A stretch of 64,000 nucleotides of DNA from an uncultured Kordiimonas sp. (lineage in GTDB: Bacteria; Pseudomonadota; Alphaproteobacteria; Sphingomonadales; Kordiimonadaceae), in assembly GCA_947503625.1 (NCBI GenBank), contig CANNEK010000007.1:1-64000 (forward strand). The letters are read 5' to 3'. The notes under the pieces were generated by a model. That model saw nothing but the letters and a program-made list of their open reading frames with translations. It was not told the origin of the DNA and searched no databases. A program made the translations under genes and the position numbers. How positions within the stretch are numbered: position 1 is the stretch's first letter; each line of letters begins with the position of its first letter. Below are positions 55,803 through 64,000 of this stretch, one piece after another.

Positions 55803-58421
55803 CTAGGTTTCTTGTCGCCGCATGGCGATACTTTTAGCTATCTGTCCAAATACTAGAGGAGCCGAGCTTGCCAAAACGATCACAAACCAGCCGGTTCCAT
55901 CCAGTGGCGCAATGCGCAAGACATTTGATAGTGGGGCCCAATATGCTGCCAGTCCTAAAAGGCCAAGACATAGGAAAACTGCACCCCAAACAAAGGGGTT
56001 ACGGACTATTTGATTGTTGAGAAGTGTTGTTTTTCGATTGCGCATATTAAAAACGTGCAACAACTGGGCGAGGGCAAGACCCATAAAGGCGACCGTGTTT
56101 GCATACTGATCATTCTGGTGAGCTTGGGACAGCGCCCAATAATAGGCAATGAGCACTGGTATTGTCATCAAGCATGCATACGCGACTATTGTGCGCCAAT
56201 GTCGAGGCTCTATGAGCCCCTCCGATGTTGGACGCGGTGGTCGGTTGAGGATTTCCTTGTCTGCCCCGCCAAAACCAAGCGCGAGTGCGGGGAAAACATC
56301 TGTTACCAAATTCAAAAATAGTATTTGCAAAGGCAACAGAGGCAAAGACAACCCAGACAAAATAGCCAATGTCACAATCAGAACTTCACTTATATTGCAT
56401 GACATCAGATAAATGACGAATCTTCGAATGTTCGTGAAAATGACCCTGCCTTGTTGGATTGCCAAAATGATTGAAGCGAAAGAATCATCTTTGAGGATCA
56501 TATCAGCGGCTTCCTTGGCAACCTCTGTTCCTCGTTGCCCCATAGCAATACCAACGTCGGCTTTCTTTAAGGCAGGTGCATCATTGACGCCGTCTCCTGT
56601 CATGGCAACAACAGCGCCGTTTTTTTGATAAAAGCTGATTAACTCCAACTTGTGTTTTGGACTCATACGGGCGAACACGTCATTATTTATCAATTTTTTT
56701 TGTGCTTCGACTGTAAGGTCTGTGGCAGAAATCAAATCTCTCCCTTCCAGTGCACGTGTAATTTGGGAACCGTCCGTAATCCCTACGGCAGCGGCTATGG
56801 TTTTTCCTGTGGCAACATTATCTCCAGTCGCCATAACAACACGAATTCCCGCGTTTTGAGCCGCTTTTACTGCAAATGCAGCATCAGAGCGCGGCGGGTC
56901 TTCCAGACAAATTAGACCCAAAAATACTAAATCTTTGTAGGGCGTTTCATTTGCACTATTGGCAGTTTTTTCTGCCAAAGCCAAAACGCGCAGGCCACGG
57001 CTGGCAAGCGTGTTCATTGTCTTCAGCCATTCGTCGTGCATCGCCTGGTCAAATACTGTTTCTGATGGGCCATTTGCGATATATGTCACCTTATCGAGTA
57101 TCGCTTCGGTTGCTCCTTTTACGGCATATAAATATGAATCACGCCCTCTATGAATCGTCGCCATCATGCGAACATTGGGGTCGAACGATTCTTCGCATAC
57201 TCTAGGATATTCCTGTTCACACTCTGGCGAATCATAGCCAGCTGTTCTAGCTGCATTCACTAACGCTGTTTCCATTGGGTCGGTCAGGCTTGTGCTCTCG
57301 GTGCCACTATAACAAAGCGCACAAACGCGAAGTGCTCTTGCTGCCACACCGCTGCCGGTTTCAGTCAAGCCGTTTTTATCTGGACTGTCTGGCGTCACAA
57401 GCCGTGTCGCAGTCATTTTGTTTTCTGTAAGAGTCCCCGTTTTATCTGTGAGAATAATATTCACGGACCCTAATGTTTCGACCGCAGAGAGGCGTTCAAT
57501 CAAGGCGCTGCGAGAAGCAAGTTTCAACATACCGCGCGCAAGAGCAAGTGTCGCAACAATAGGCAACCCTTCCGGAATGGCCGCAACAGCAAGTGCGACC
57601 CCGGTTTTAACCATTAGTAGAGTATCGTGCCCAAGCAGAATGCCGACGAATATCAGCAGAGTTGTCAATGTAAGAACAGCCACCAGCAACTGTTCGGATA
57701 GTTTTTGAAGGCGCTTTTCGAGCGGGGAGGCCGATGCTACGGCTTCGCTCGTAAGTGTCGCTATTTTTCCCAGTTCTGTACCCGGCCCAGTTTTAATAAC
57801 AGTACCTGTCGCTGAACCTCTCGTAATTGCGGCCCCTTTAAACGCCTGTGCCGCATGATCTAAAGGCATCAATTGTGACCCGTCGGCAATTGCCTTTTTA
57901 TCTACGGGTACAGACTCTCCCGTGAGTAAAGATTCGTCGACTTGCAGCTTTGAACTTTCGATTAACTGAATGTCAGCAGTAACGATGTCGCCGGCGTCCA
58001 GAAGAACTGTGTCTCCGGGCACTAATTCTTCCGCCGGGATGATTCGCACTTTCCCTTCGCGTTTGACACGCGTGGTGGTGCGCCCCATTTTCCTCAGAGC
58101 TGCCATTGATCGTGTGGCCTTATGTTCGGCCCAAAACCCGATAGCGGCATTGAGGATTATGACAACTCCAATAGCAACAGCTTCAATATTGTCTTCGAAT
58201 AGAAAAGACAGAAAGGCCGCAATCATCAAAAGGAACGTTAAAAGGCTTTTAAATTGCGCGGCAAAAATTTGCCAAACCGATTTGGCTTTTGAGGGATCAA
58301 GGCTATTTGGACCATACATGGCCTGACGCTTCCGTACTTCACTGCTCGAAAGGCCACTCTCAAAGTCTGTTGTGATGCCAGAAGGGAAACTCGAACTTTG
58401 ACCATCAACTTGGCTATCCAC
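55803..58421 (-). CDS. P-type cation-transporting ATPase (P2-type)
   Basis: The 872-residue pump has an N-terminal cation-ATPase domain, actuator motif DESLLTGESVP, PEGLP in the fourth membrane segment, phosphorylation motif DKTGTLTENKMTATR, hinge MTGDGVNDAPALKKADVGIA and ten membrane segments with NLVTDVFPALALGF in segment 6. PEGLP and NLVTD point to a calcium-type or broad P2 ATPase rather than a heavy-metal pump. Such pumps recur in dormancy and low-oxygen gene blocks. Substrate not proven. Confidence 0.92.
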   Translation of the reverse strand: MDSQVDGQSSSFPSGITTDFESGLSSSEVRKRQAMYGPNSLDPSKAKSVWQIFAAQFKSLLTFLLMIAAFLSFLFEDNIEAVAIGVVIILNAAIGFWAEHKATRSMAALRKMGRTTTRVKREGKVRIIPAEELVPGDTVLLDAGDIVTADIQLIESSKLQVDESLLTGESVPVDKKAIADGSQLMPLDHAAQAFKGAAITRGSATGTVIKTGPGTELGKIATLTSEAVASASPLEKRLQKLSEQLLVAVLTLTTLLIFVGILLGHDTLLMVKTGVALAVAAIPEGLPIVATLALARGMLKLASRSALIERLSAVETLGSVNIILTDKTGTLTENKMTATRLVTPDSPDKNGLTETGSGVAARALRVCALCYSGTESTSLTDPMETALVNAARTAGYDSPECEQEYPRVCEESFDPNVRMMATIHRGRDSYLYAVKGATEAILDKVTYIANGPSETVFDQAMHDEWLKTMNTLASRGLRVLALAEKTANSANETPYKDLVFLGLICLEDPPRSDAAFAVKAAQNAGIRVVMATGDNVATGKTIAAAVGITDGSQITRALEGRDLISATDLTVEAQKKLINNDVFARMSPKHKLELISFYQKNGAVVAMTGDGVNDAPALKKADVGIAMGQRGTEVAKEAADMILKDDSFASIILAIQQGRVIFTNIRRFVIYLMSCNISEVLIVTLAILSGLSLPLLPLQILFLNLVTDVFPALALGFGGADKEILNRPPRPTSEGLIEPRHWRTIVAYACLMTIPVLIAYYWALSQAHQNDQYANTVAFMGLALAQLLHVFNMRNRKTTLLNNQIVRNPFVWGAVFLCLGLLGLAAYWAPLSNVLRIAPLDGTGWFVIVLASSAPLVFGQIAKSIAMRRQET

Positions 58422-58604
58422 GTTGTTTTACCTTGGCTGATCTCCGCATGTGGCTTCACCGCCGTTTCATTATTCCAGCGAAAAATGTAATGCAATATGC
58501 CGTGCGCACAATTGCCGTCCATGAAAAATATATAGCTGAGTTTCGGCAAGTGAAGTTAGGCTTCCTCGCGATTGGACAAGAAAGCCTGTCTGTTTGGTGT
58601 GCTG

Positions 58605-59102
58605 TTATGATGATTTCACTGAAATTTTCCGCTCTTGAACCTTGGCTTTTTCTGACTTTGGCAAGTGAATACTTAGAACACCTTTTTTAACAGATGCATC
58701 AATTTTTCCCCCGTCAATTTCTGTTGGAATTGTGATGCGTCGTTGAAAAAACCCAAAAGAACGCTCGGTACAGTGATAATCTTCACCTTCTTCGTCTGTT
58801 GCGCTTTCTCTGTTGCCTTTGATTGTAAGCAAATTGCCATTGAGAGTTACGTCAATATCTTCTTTATCAAGACCGGGAACGTCAACATTGATATCAATTG
58901 TCTTGCTCGTTTCCTTCACGTCCATTTTGGCAAAATTGGTGATCTCACCATTGTCATGAAACCAATCAGATATACGCTGAGGCGCATAGCGGTCCAACAG
59001 TCGATCCATATCATGATGCAAAGTCTCAAGGGCTTGCCCGATCGATAGTACGCTATGCTCTCCTTTTCTGGTGGGGAGTGATTCCTTATCTACCATCATC
59101 AT
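58605..59102 (-). CDS. Small heat-shock protein (Hsp20/alpha-crystallin)
   Basis: The 165-residue protein has an alpha-crystallin domain (VDVPGLDKEDIDVTLNGNLL, SFGFFQRRITIPTEIDGGKI) ending in KKGVLSIHLPKSEKAK, and a short C-terminal tail. It holds unfolding proteins as an ATP-independent chaperone. It follows an FNR-like box and belongs with the CbpM and CbpA-like genes upstream on the same strand. Confidence 0.94.
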   Translation of the reverse strand: MMMVDKESLPTRKGEHSVLSIGQALETLHHDMDRLLDRYAPQRISDWFHDNGEITNFAKMDVKETSKTIDINVDVPGLDKEDIDVTLNGNLLTIKGNRESATDEEGEDYHCTERSFGFFQRRITIPTEIDGGKIDASVKKGVLSIHLPKSEKAKVQERKISVKSS

Positions 59103-59160
59103 AACCTCATTTTAAAAGTTCATCGCAGGTCGAATGATATCGACCTGACGCAAATACATA

Positions 59161-59174
59161 TTGATTGCGGTCAA
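59161..59174. promoter_or_regulatory. FNR-like box before hsp20
   Basis: TTGATTGCGGTCAA, 59 bp upstream of the Hsp20 start, fits TTGAT-N4-GTCAA. It suggests oxygen-linked induction of this chaperone in place of, or beside, heat control. Confidence 0.7.
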
Positions 59175-59221
59175 TTCTGTGTCGGGAAATCTTCAGGCGT
59201 GCTTCCATTCTATCAGAGTTG

Positions 59222-59557
59222 TTATTCGTGTTTTTTATTGTCGTCCATGCCTCTTAAAATTGCCTGCTGAACATCTATAGGCTGCTCACTAACTGCATTT
59301 GCCAATGAATACAGTTTGTCACGCAAACCATGCACTTGATCAATCAACGATAATATAATGGGCATTGACTCTGCATCAATTGAAAGGTCGGTTTGCAAGT
59401 TGAGAATGAACTGTAATCTGACGATATCAATCTCCGCAAAATAGCTTTGGCCTTTCGTCTGCTTTGGGTTTATCCAGCCTTCTTCGATACAAAAGCAAAG
59501 ATGTTCCACGCTCAAACCTTCAACTCTGGAGATAACTTCATCTTCAGTAAAAGTCAT
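59222..59557 (-). CDS. cbpM: CbpM-like chaperone modulator
   Basis: The 111-residue MerR-like helix-turn-helix protein begins MTFTEDEVISRVEGLSVEHL and has GWINPKQTKGQSYFAEIDIV. CbpM binds the J-domain of CbpA and inhibits its co-chaperone activity. The start overlaps the end of the cbpA-like gene by four bases (ATGA), the standard arrangement of the pair. Confidence 0.88.
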   Translation of the reverse strand: MTFTEDEVISRVEGLSVEHLCFCIEEGWINPKQTKGQSYFAEIDIVRLQFILNLQTDLSIDAESMPIILSLIDQVHGLRDKLYSLANAVSEQPIDVQQAILRGMDDNKKHE

Positions 59558-60495
59558 CTCTGAACTCCCTCAAAAACTTGCCGCACGTCATATGAGTGTT
59601 TTTTTTGCCAAGACCTGAAAAAACCTGTTAGTTCTTCGTCCGGTGTTTCCGGTAGTACAATCTTGAGAGTGATGAGTTGATCACCAACTGCATGGGCCTT
59701 GTTTGCTTCGATGCCTTTTCCTTTTAGTCTCAGGGTCTGGCCGCTAGAGGAACCCGCAGGAATATTCATAGACACCTTTCCGTGCAGAGTAGGCACATCT
59801 ATTTTTCCGCCAAGTATCGCTTCATCCAGTGTGATGGGCACTTCAAGTAGAATGTTTCTCTTGTTGCGCCTGAAATATGGATGTGCCGAGATTGTAACGT
59901 TGATCTGGGCATCACCGTTCGAACCACCTCCGTGCCCAGGCAGCCCTTTTCCTTTAAGGCGCAGTTTTTGACCCTCACCAATGCCAGCGGGAATGGAAAC
60001 ATCAAGAGAAACTCCATCTGGCATTGTCACTCGCTTTTTTGCACCCAGCGCTGCGTCCAGAAAATCAACGGCGAGACTGTATTGGATGTCCGCGCCTTTC
60101 AAACGGTGTTCAGCCCCTTCATGTCCTCTCCTCTGGCTTCGAGCATGGCCAAAAATCTGCTCAAAAAGATCGCTTTCATCTGCAAAATCGGAGAATCCTT
60201 CTGCATTATAATAGTGATGATGCGAACCTGCGCCGGCGTGCGACCGATAGGTCGAATACGGCTGCTTTTCAGCACCGGACATATCGATCTCTCCCCGGTC
60301 GTATCTGGCGCGCTGCTCAGTGTCTTTCAATAGGTTGTATGCTGCTGATGCAGTCTTGAACCGAACTTCCGCATCTCTGTCACCCGGGTTGAGGTCTGGG
60401 TGCAGCTTCTTGGCGAGGCGACGATAGGCGGCCTTGATTTCTTTATCTGATGCGTCTTGTTTGACGCCCAAAATGTCATATGGATTGTCGCTCAC
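59554..60495 (-). CDS. cbpA: DnaJ-class co-chaperone (CbpA-like)
   Basis: The 313-residue type II J-protein has a J-domain with HPD (YRRLAKKLHPDLNPGDRD), a Gly/Ser/His-rich linker and two beta-barrel C-terminal domains (GIGEGQKLRLKGKGLPGHGG, NIPAGSSSGQTLRLKGKGIE). No zinc finger is present, which separates it from DnaJ proper. It stimulates DnaK. It is co-transcribed with cbpM and probably followed by hsp20 control under FNR-type sites. Confidence 0.93.
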   Translation of the reverse strand: MSDNPYDILGVKQDASDKEIKAAYRRLAKKLHPDLNPGDRDAEVRFKTASAAYNLLKDTEQRARYDRGEIDMSGAEKQPYSTYRSHAGAGSHHHYYNAEGFSDFADESDLFEQIFGHARSQRRGHEGAEHRLKGADIQYSLAVDFLDAALGAKKRVTMPDGVSLDVSIPAGIGEGQKLRLKGKGLPGHGGGSNGDAQINVTISAHPYFRRNKRNILLEVPITLDEAILGGKIDVPTLHGKVSMNIPAGSSSGQTLRLKGKGIEANKAHAVGDQLITLKIVLPETPDEELTGFFRSWQKKHSYDVRQVFEGVQR

Positions 60496-60577
60496 CTTTT
60501 CTCCAATCTACATAACCAGAACGCTTGTTGAGCGCACCGAACCAGCGGAAGTTTACTATATGGCTGGGCACCGACCT

Positions 60578-60591
60578 TGATTTTACTCAAA
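60578..60591. promoter_or_regulatory. FNR-like box between cbpA and oxidase-like gene
   Basis: TTGATTTTACTCAA lies in the divergent promoter, 83 bp before cbpA and 57 bp before the next plus-strand gene. It has one mismatch in the right half. Confidence 0.55.
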
Positions 60592-60647
60592 ACACCATTT
60601 GCCAACTGGTGCCAGTATGGTTTTAGGCTCAGCAACAGGAGATTGTC

Positions 60648-61094
60648 ATGAATGAAGGTTTACGCAGACAAATCTTATCGATTATTGATGATTGTGAAGA
60701 TATGACAATCGCGACCATTCGCCCGGATGGATTTCCACAAGCAACAACAGTCAGTTACGTGAACGATGGCCTTGTCATCTATTTTATAACAACTACAGAC
60801 AGTCAGAAGGCCCACAATATTGCGCAAGATAACAAGGTGTCCCTGACCATAAACCGCCACTATGAAATCTGGGATGATATCCAGGGCATATCAATGGGCG
60901 CGTTTGCTGCATTGGTTACAGATGCTGATGAGAAAGAGAAAATCGGCGACTTGCTTATGGAGAAATTTCCACAAGCAGCAAACTATGGCCCCGTCAGTGA
61001 AGTCGAGCTCGCCTTCTTTCGTTTGGAACCGAAAGTTATTTCAATACTCGACTACAAAAAGGGATTTGGTCACACTGAGTTGATTGAAGTCTAG
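60648..61094 (+). CDS. Pyridoxamine-5'-phosphate-oxidase-like flavin protein
   Basis: The 148-residue split-barrel protein begins with MTIATIRPDGFPQATTVSYV, the conserved strand pair that binds FMN, and contains SQKAHNIAQDNKVSLTIN. It is not a genuine PdxH; the family includes flavin- or haem-binding reductases of unknown role. An AGGAGA ribosome site precedes the ATG. It lies between chaperone and nucleotide-salvage genes of the regulon. Confidence 0.85.
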   Translation: MNEGLRRQILSIIDDCEDMTIATIRPDGFPQATTVSYVNDGLVIYFITTTDSQKAHNIAQDNKVSLTINRHYEIWDDIQGISMGAFAALVTDADEKEKIGDLLMEKFPQAANYGPVSEVELAFFRLEPKVISILDYKKGFGHTELIEV

Positions 61095-61147
61095 TTACCT
61101 CAGATGAAATCAAGATTGCGGTAGGGTACGAACAAGAAGACTGATTA

Positions 61148-61161
61148 TTGACTGACGTCAA
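61148..61161. promoter_or_regulatory. FNR-like palindrome before AMP phosphorylase gene
   Basis: TTGACTGACGTCAA is a symmetric TTGAC-N4-GTCAA site, 61 bp before the start of the three-gene nucleotide operon. Confidence 0.65.
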
Positions 61162-61222
61162 AGTGATTGAACGTTTTGTATTGAAAATGGATTAGAGCTC
61201 GCTATCAGGCCGAGAGTTTTAA

Positions 61223-62716
61223 ATGCTTAAACTAAAACGTATTGCGATCGACACATACGGCGAAAATGTTGCTTTTTTAGCGCGCAATTGCACCATATAC
61301 CGACCCGAGGAATACCAGGCCTTCAAGAAAATTGAGGTTGTATACCAGGGTAATATATTGTTGGCGTCACTACTAATTGTTGACGATGAAAACATTGTTG
61401 GTGCCAACCAACTCGGCTTATCTGAACAGGCATTTTCTCGCATTGGTCTTTCAGAGAATGATTCGGTTAGCATTGCCCCTGCAGAACCGCCGCGCAGCCT
61501 CGACCATCTTCGTAAAAAAATCCATGGCTACACTCTTGAGGCTCGGCAAATTGAGGAAATTATTGCCGATATCTCAAGCTACCGCTATTCGGAAATGGAA
61601 ATTGCTGCATTTCTTGTTTCCTCTGCTGGCTTCATGACAACAACGGAAATGCTGGCCTTAACCCGGGCAATGGCGAAAGTTGGTAACCAACTGAGTTGGC
61701 GAGCTCCAATCATAGTTGACAAGCACTGTATAGGGGGCATTCCCGGCAATCGAACCTCTATGATCATAGTACCAGTTTTGGCCGCGCACGGCCTGCCCAT
61801 CGCAAAAACCTCATCGCGTGCAATCACGTCTCCTGCGGGCACGGCCGATACGATGGAAGTATTAGCGCGCGTTGACCTTTCCATGCATGAAATGCAAAAA
61901 GTTGTAAATGACTGTGGTGGCTGTTTGGTGTGGGGGGGGCACGTTAATTTGTCACCGGCTGACGATATCCTGATTTCTATTGAGCGACCTCTTTCAATTG
62001 ATACACGAGAGCAAATGGTTGCCTCGATTATGTCAAAAAAAATATCCGCAGGTTCAACCCATCTGCTTGTCGATATACCCATAGGGCCAACCGCAAAAGT
62101 ACGGAGCCATGGGGACGCTATGCGCCTCAGAAAACTGTTTGAATATGTTGGTCGAGAGGTCGGTTTGCACGTTGAAGTGATTCAAACGGAAGGTATTCAG
62201 CCAATTGGCCGGGGTATTGGCCCGGTTTTAGAGGCACGCGATGTTATGGCTGTATTATCTGGCGATCCCGGCGCGCCGGCAGACCTTCGTGAAAAATCAC
62301 TGCAACTGACGGGCGCGCTCCTGGAGGCCGATCCATCACTTGAGGGTGGATCAGGATATGCACGCGCACGACATCTGCTGGACTCAGGAGAAGCTCTTGC
62401 GGCAATGAACCGCATTATTGATGCGCAAGGCAGGCAAACCGAAGCTTTTTGCGCAGGCAAGCTTACTTATGATGTGTTGGCACCGGAGACAGGAACAGTA
62501 ACAGCAATCGATTGTTTTCGTATTAGCCGAATGGCGCGTCTCGCGGGTGCACCGATGGACAAGGGGGCCGGCATTGACCTTTTTAAGAAAGTTGGCGATG
62601 TGGTCGAGATTGGCGAGCCACTTTACCGTATTCATGCCTGCTTCCAATCTGATTTCAAATTCACCAAAACTTTCGCCGACGAAGCAACCGGGTATCAGAT
62701 CGGCAGTGGCCTATGA
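61223..62716 (+). CDS. AMP phosphorylase / archaeal-type thymidine phosphorylase family
   Basis: The 497-residue protein is longer than ordinary DeoA (about 440) because it carries the roughly 85-residue N-terminal beta domain of archaeal AMP phosphorylases. The catalytic region reads [20 protein letters not shown] and [20 protein letters not shown]. The archaeal enzyme splits nucleoside 5'-monophosphates with phosphate into base and ribose-1,5-bisphosphate. The next gene (PRPP synthetase) overlaps by four bases and a beta-CASP nuclease follows, which supports a nucleotide rather than nucleoside substrate. Confidence 0.88.
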   Translation: MLKLKRIAIDTYGENVAFLARNCTIYRPEEYQAFKKIEVVYQGNILLASLLIVDDENIVGANQLGLSEQAFSRIGLSENDSVSIAPAEPPRSLDHLRKKIHGYTLEARQIEEIIADISSYRYSEMEIAAFLVSSAGFMTTTEMLALTRAMAKVGNQLSWRAPIIVDKHCIGGIPGNRTSMIIVPVLAAHGLPIAKTSSRAITSPAGTADTMEVLARVDLSMHEMQKVVNDCGGCLVWGGHVNLSPADDILISIERPLSIDTREQMVASIMSKKISAGSTHLLVDIPIGPTAKVRSHGDAMRLRKLFEYVGREVGLHVEVIQTEGIQPIGRGIGPVLEARDVMAVLSGDPGAPADLREKSLQLTGALLEADPSLEGGSGYARARHLLDSGEALAAMNRIIDAQGRQTEAFCAGKLTYDVLAPETGTVTAIDCFRISRMARLAGAPMDKGAGIDLFKKVGDVVEIGEPLYRIHACFQSDFKFTKTFADEATGYQIGSGL

Positions 62717-63603
62717 GCAACGGCACTCTCCATATCTACCCCGGTTATGAACAACCCGGTTTTGCATTGGCCAAGCTGCTCGGCTGTGATAGCAGTGCTA
62801 TCGCGCTTCACACGTTTCCTGACGGTGAAAGCCGAATTCGGGTTGGCGCCGCAAACAACACAGCGCTTGTGTATGTCAGCCTTGATCATCCGAACAATAA
62901 ACTGATTAATTTGATCTTTGCGGCCCAGGCGCTGCGAGACATGGGTGCAAAGCGGATCGTCCTTATATGCCCCTATCTGTGTTATATGCGGCAGGACAAG
63001 GCGTTTGAAACTGGCGAGGCCGTTAGCCAACAAGTAATCGGCGCTTTGCTGCCTCGGTTTTTTGACCGGATCATTACTGTTGATCCGCACCTGCACCGAG
63101 TATCTTCCCTCAATGACATATTTCCCACCATCGAAGCCAATTCCTTGTCAGCGGCTGGTCCGATTGCAGAAGCGATTAGGGGCGAACCGGCATTTGCTGA
63201 TGCGGTATTGGTTGGGCCTGATAGCGAGTCAGAGCAATGGCTTGGTGCGGTATCGGGGCGCACAGAGCTGGATTATATCCTCGCTACAAAGACACGGCGC
63301 GGCGACCGTGATGTTATTGTTACTTTACCCAATGCGAGCTGTGTACAGGGACGTCCCGCTATTATTGTAGATGATATTGTCTCGTCTGGCACGACCATAC
63401 GCCGGTGCACCAATCTTCTTCTTGAAGCAGGGGCTAGCCGTGTTGAAGTGCTCGCTGTACATGCCCTATGCAGCCTTGATGATGTAAAGCTCATGAAGGC
63501 AAGCGGCGTATCGAGGTTACAGTCCTGTAACGGTGTTTTACATACTACCAATACAATTGATTTGATGCCCCTTATCGCTGACACTCTGAAGAAAGAATTA
63601 TAG
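62713..63603 (+). CDS. Ribose-phosphate pyrophosphokinase
   Basis: The 296-residue protein has the PRPP synthetase fold: catalytic flexible-loop region and [11 protein letters not shown] in the N-terminal half, and the ribose-phosphate loop [15 protein letters not shown] in the C-terminal half. It is shorter than housekeeping Prs (about 310-315), so it is likely an accessory form. It is translationally coupled (ATGA) to AMP phosphorylase and followed one base later by the nuclease. It may convert the released ribose phosphates to PRPP. Confidence 0.9.
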   Translation: MSNGTLHIYPGYEQPGFALAKLLGCDSSAIALHTFPDGESRIRVGAANNTALVYVSLDHPNNKLINLIFAAQALRDMGAKRIVLICPYLCYMRQDKAFETGEAVSQQVIGALLPRFFDRIITVDPHLHRVSSLNDIFPTIEANSLSAAGPIAEAIRGEPAFADAVLVGPDSESEQWLGAVSGRTELDYILATKTRRGDRDVIVTLPNASCVQGRPAIIVDDIVSSGTTIRRCTNLLLEAGASRVEVLAVHALCSLDDVKLMKASGVSRLQSCNGVLHTTNTIDLMPLIADTLKKEL

Positions 63604-63604
63604 T

Positions 63605-64000
63605 ATGGCTATCCAAATAAAATTCTGTGGGGCGGCGGGCACGGTCACCGGCTCTTGCTACTGGGTACGGACCGGCGAGTGTCAATTCCTTGTGGATTGC
63701 GGCATGTTTCAAGGTTCTAAAACGATAAAAGAACTGAATTATGAACCTTTCCCGTTTGACCCTGCAGCAATTGACTTTGTGCTTTTGACACATGCACATA
63801 TTGATCACGCTGGCTTACTGCCCAAACTCGTAAAACACGGATTTTCAGGCCCTATTTATGCGACGGATGGCACACGCGATCTATTGAGCTTTATGTTGCC
63901 GGACAGCGCCTATATTCAGGAAATGGAGGTGGAACGGCTGAACCGCCGCAATACCCAGCGTGGAAAGCCTGCGGTTGCTCCCATCTATACTCAGGAAAAT
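63605..64000 (+). CDS. Beta-CASP metallo-beta-lactamase-fold RNA nuclease (partial)
   Basis: The first 132 codons are present and the gene runs off the window. The start [20 protein letters not shown] and the metal motif [14 protein letters not shown] are typical of bacterial and archaeal CPSF-like exonucleases. It begins one base after the PRPP synthetase stop. It would degrade RNA, supplying nucleotides to the phosphorylase upstream. Confidence 0.9.
   Translation, partial: MAIQIKFCGAAGTVTGSCYWVRTGECQFLVDCGMFQGSKTIKELNYEPFPFDPAAIDFVLLTHAHIDHAGLLPKLVKHGFSGPIYATDGTRDLLSFMLPDSAYIQEMEVERLNRRNTQRGKPAVAPIYTQEN

Overview
The window looks like an alphaproteobacterial chromosome. The evidence is the partial initiator tRNA-fMet sequences, four TonB-dependent receptors with EIVVT-type boxes, a FecI/FecR/FecA-type set, FixL/FixK-like regulators and many FNR-type operators. 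Family level is not certain; a Kordiimonadales- or sphingomonad-like lineage is a guess.

Two very different halves meet near 38 kb. The left half (1-37.9 kb) is accessory DNA arranged as four cargo segments. Each junction carries, or once carried, a 3' half of the initiator tRNA-fMet gene (8453-8502, 18191-18211 truncated, 30134-30165, 37602-37651). At three of them this is preceded by a conserved AT-rich block with ACACAAAA-type direct repeats. This is what tandem site-specific integration at one tRNA gene leaves behind, yet no integrase is present. Segment I (to 8.4 kb) has a LysR regulator, a receptor, a CocE-type hydrolase and a YfcC-type permease. Segment II (10.0-18.2 kb) has a secreted esterase, an STN-domain receptor with FecR and an ECF sigma factor (siderophore-like uptake), then TetR, YciI and Tag. 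Segment III (18.2-30.1 kb) is a catabolic locus with an FAD oxidase, two paralogous cupins, two SnoaL-like proteins, a receptor, an AhpD-like protein and a methyltransferase, with TTGTATACAA operators at three promoters. Segment IV (30.5-37.3 kb) has an amidohydrolase, a lactonase-like hydrolase, a fumarylacetoacetase-like enzyme, a GntR regulator and a receptor.

The junctions also hold at least seven copies of a short structured repeat. Each copy has a GTTCGG...GGCAAC core, a compensating variable stem and GGTAA, and then reproduces a tRNA 3' end (AATCCTACTCCCGCAACCA-like) and an intrinsic terminator. In two copies the repeat sits inside the T-loop of a tRNA-fMet 3' fragment, so it may be a small mobile or self-processing RNA. 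An IS110-family element has inserted into one copy at a CT core. The guide segments of its bridge RNA can be read upstream of the transposase, and they match both that target and the element's own ends.

The right half (39-64 kb) is a compact low-oxygen/stress regulon. It encodes an FtsH paralogue, a CBS-domain protein, a host-attachment-like protein, a response regulator, a FixL-like PAS kinase, a Crp/Fnr regulator, a tandem UspA, an N-formylglutamate amidohydrolase/QEGLA metallopeptidase/ATP-grasp operon, an archaeal-type class V FBP aldolase/phosphatase, NfeD plus slipin, a D-2-hydroxyacid dehydrogenase, a P-type ATPase, Hsp20, CbpM, a CbpA-like DnaJ, a flavin-type oxidase, and finally AMP-phosphorylase, PRPP synthetase and a beta-CASP nuclease. 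At least eleven TTGAT/C-N4-(A/G)TCAA-like boxes sit in front of these genes, so one FNR/FixK-type regulator probably controls most of the block. The last three genes suggest a route from RNA to nucleotide and ribose phosphates.
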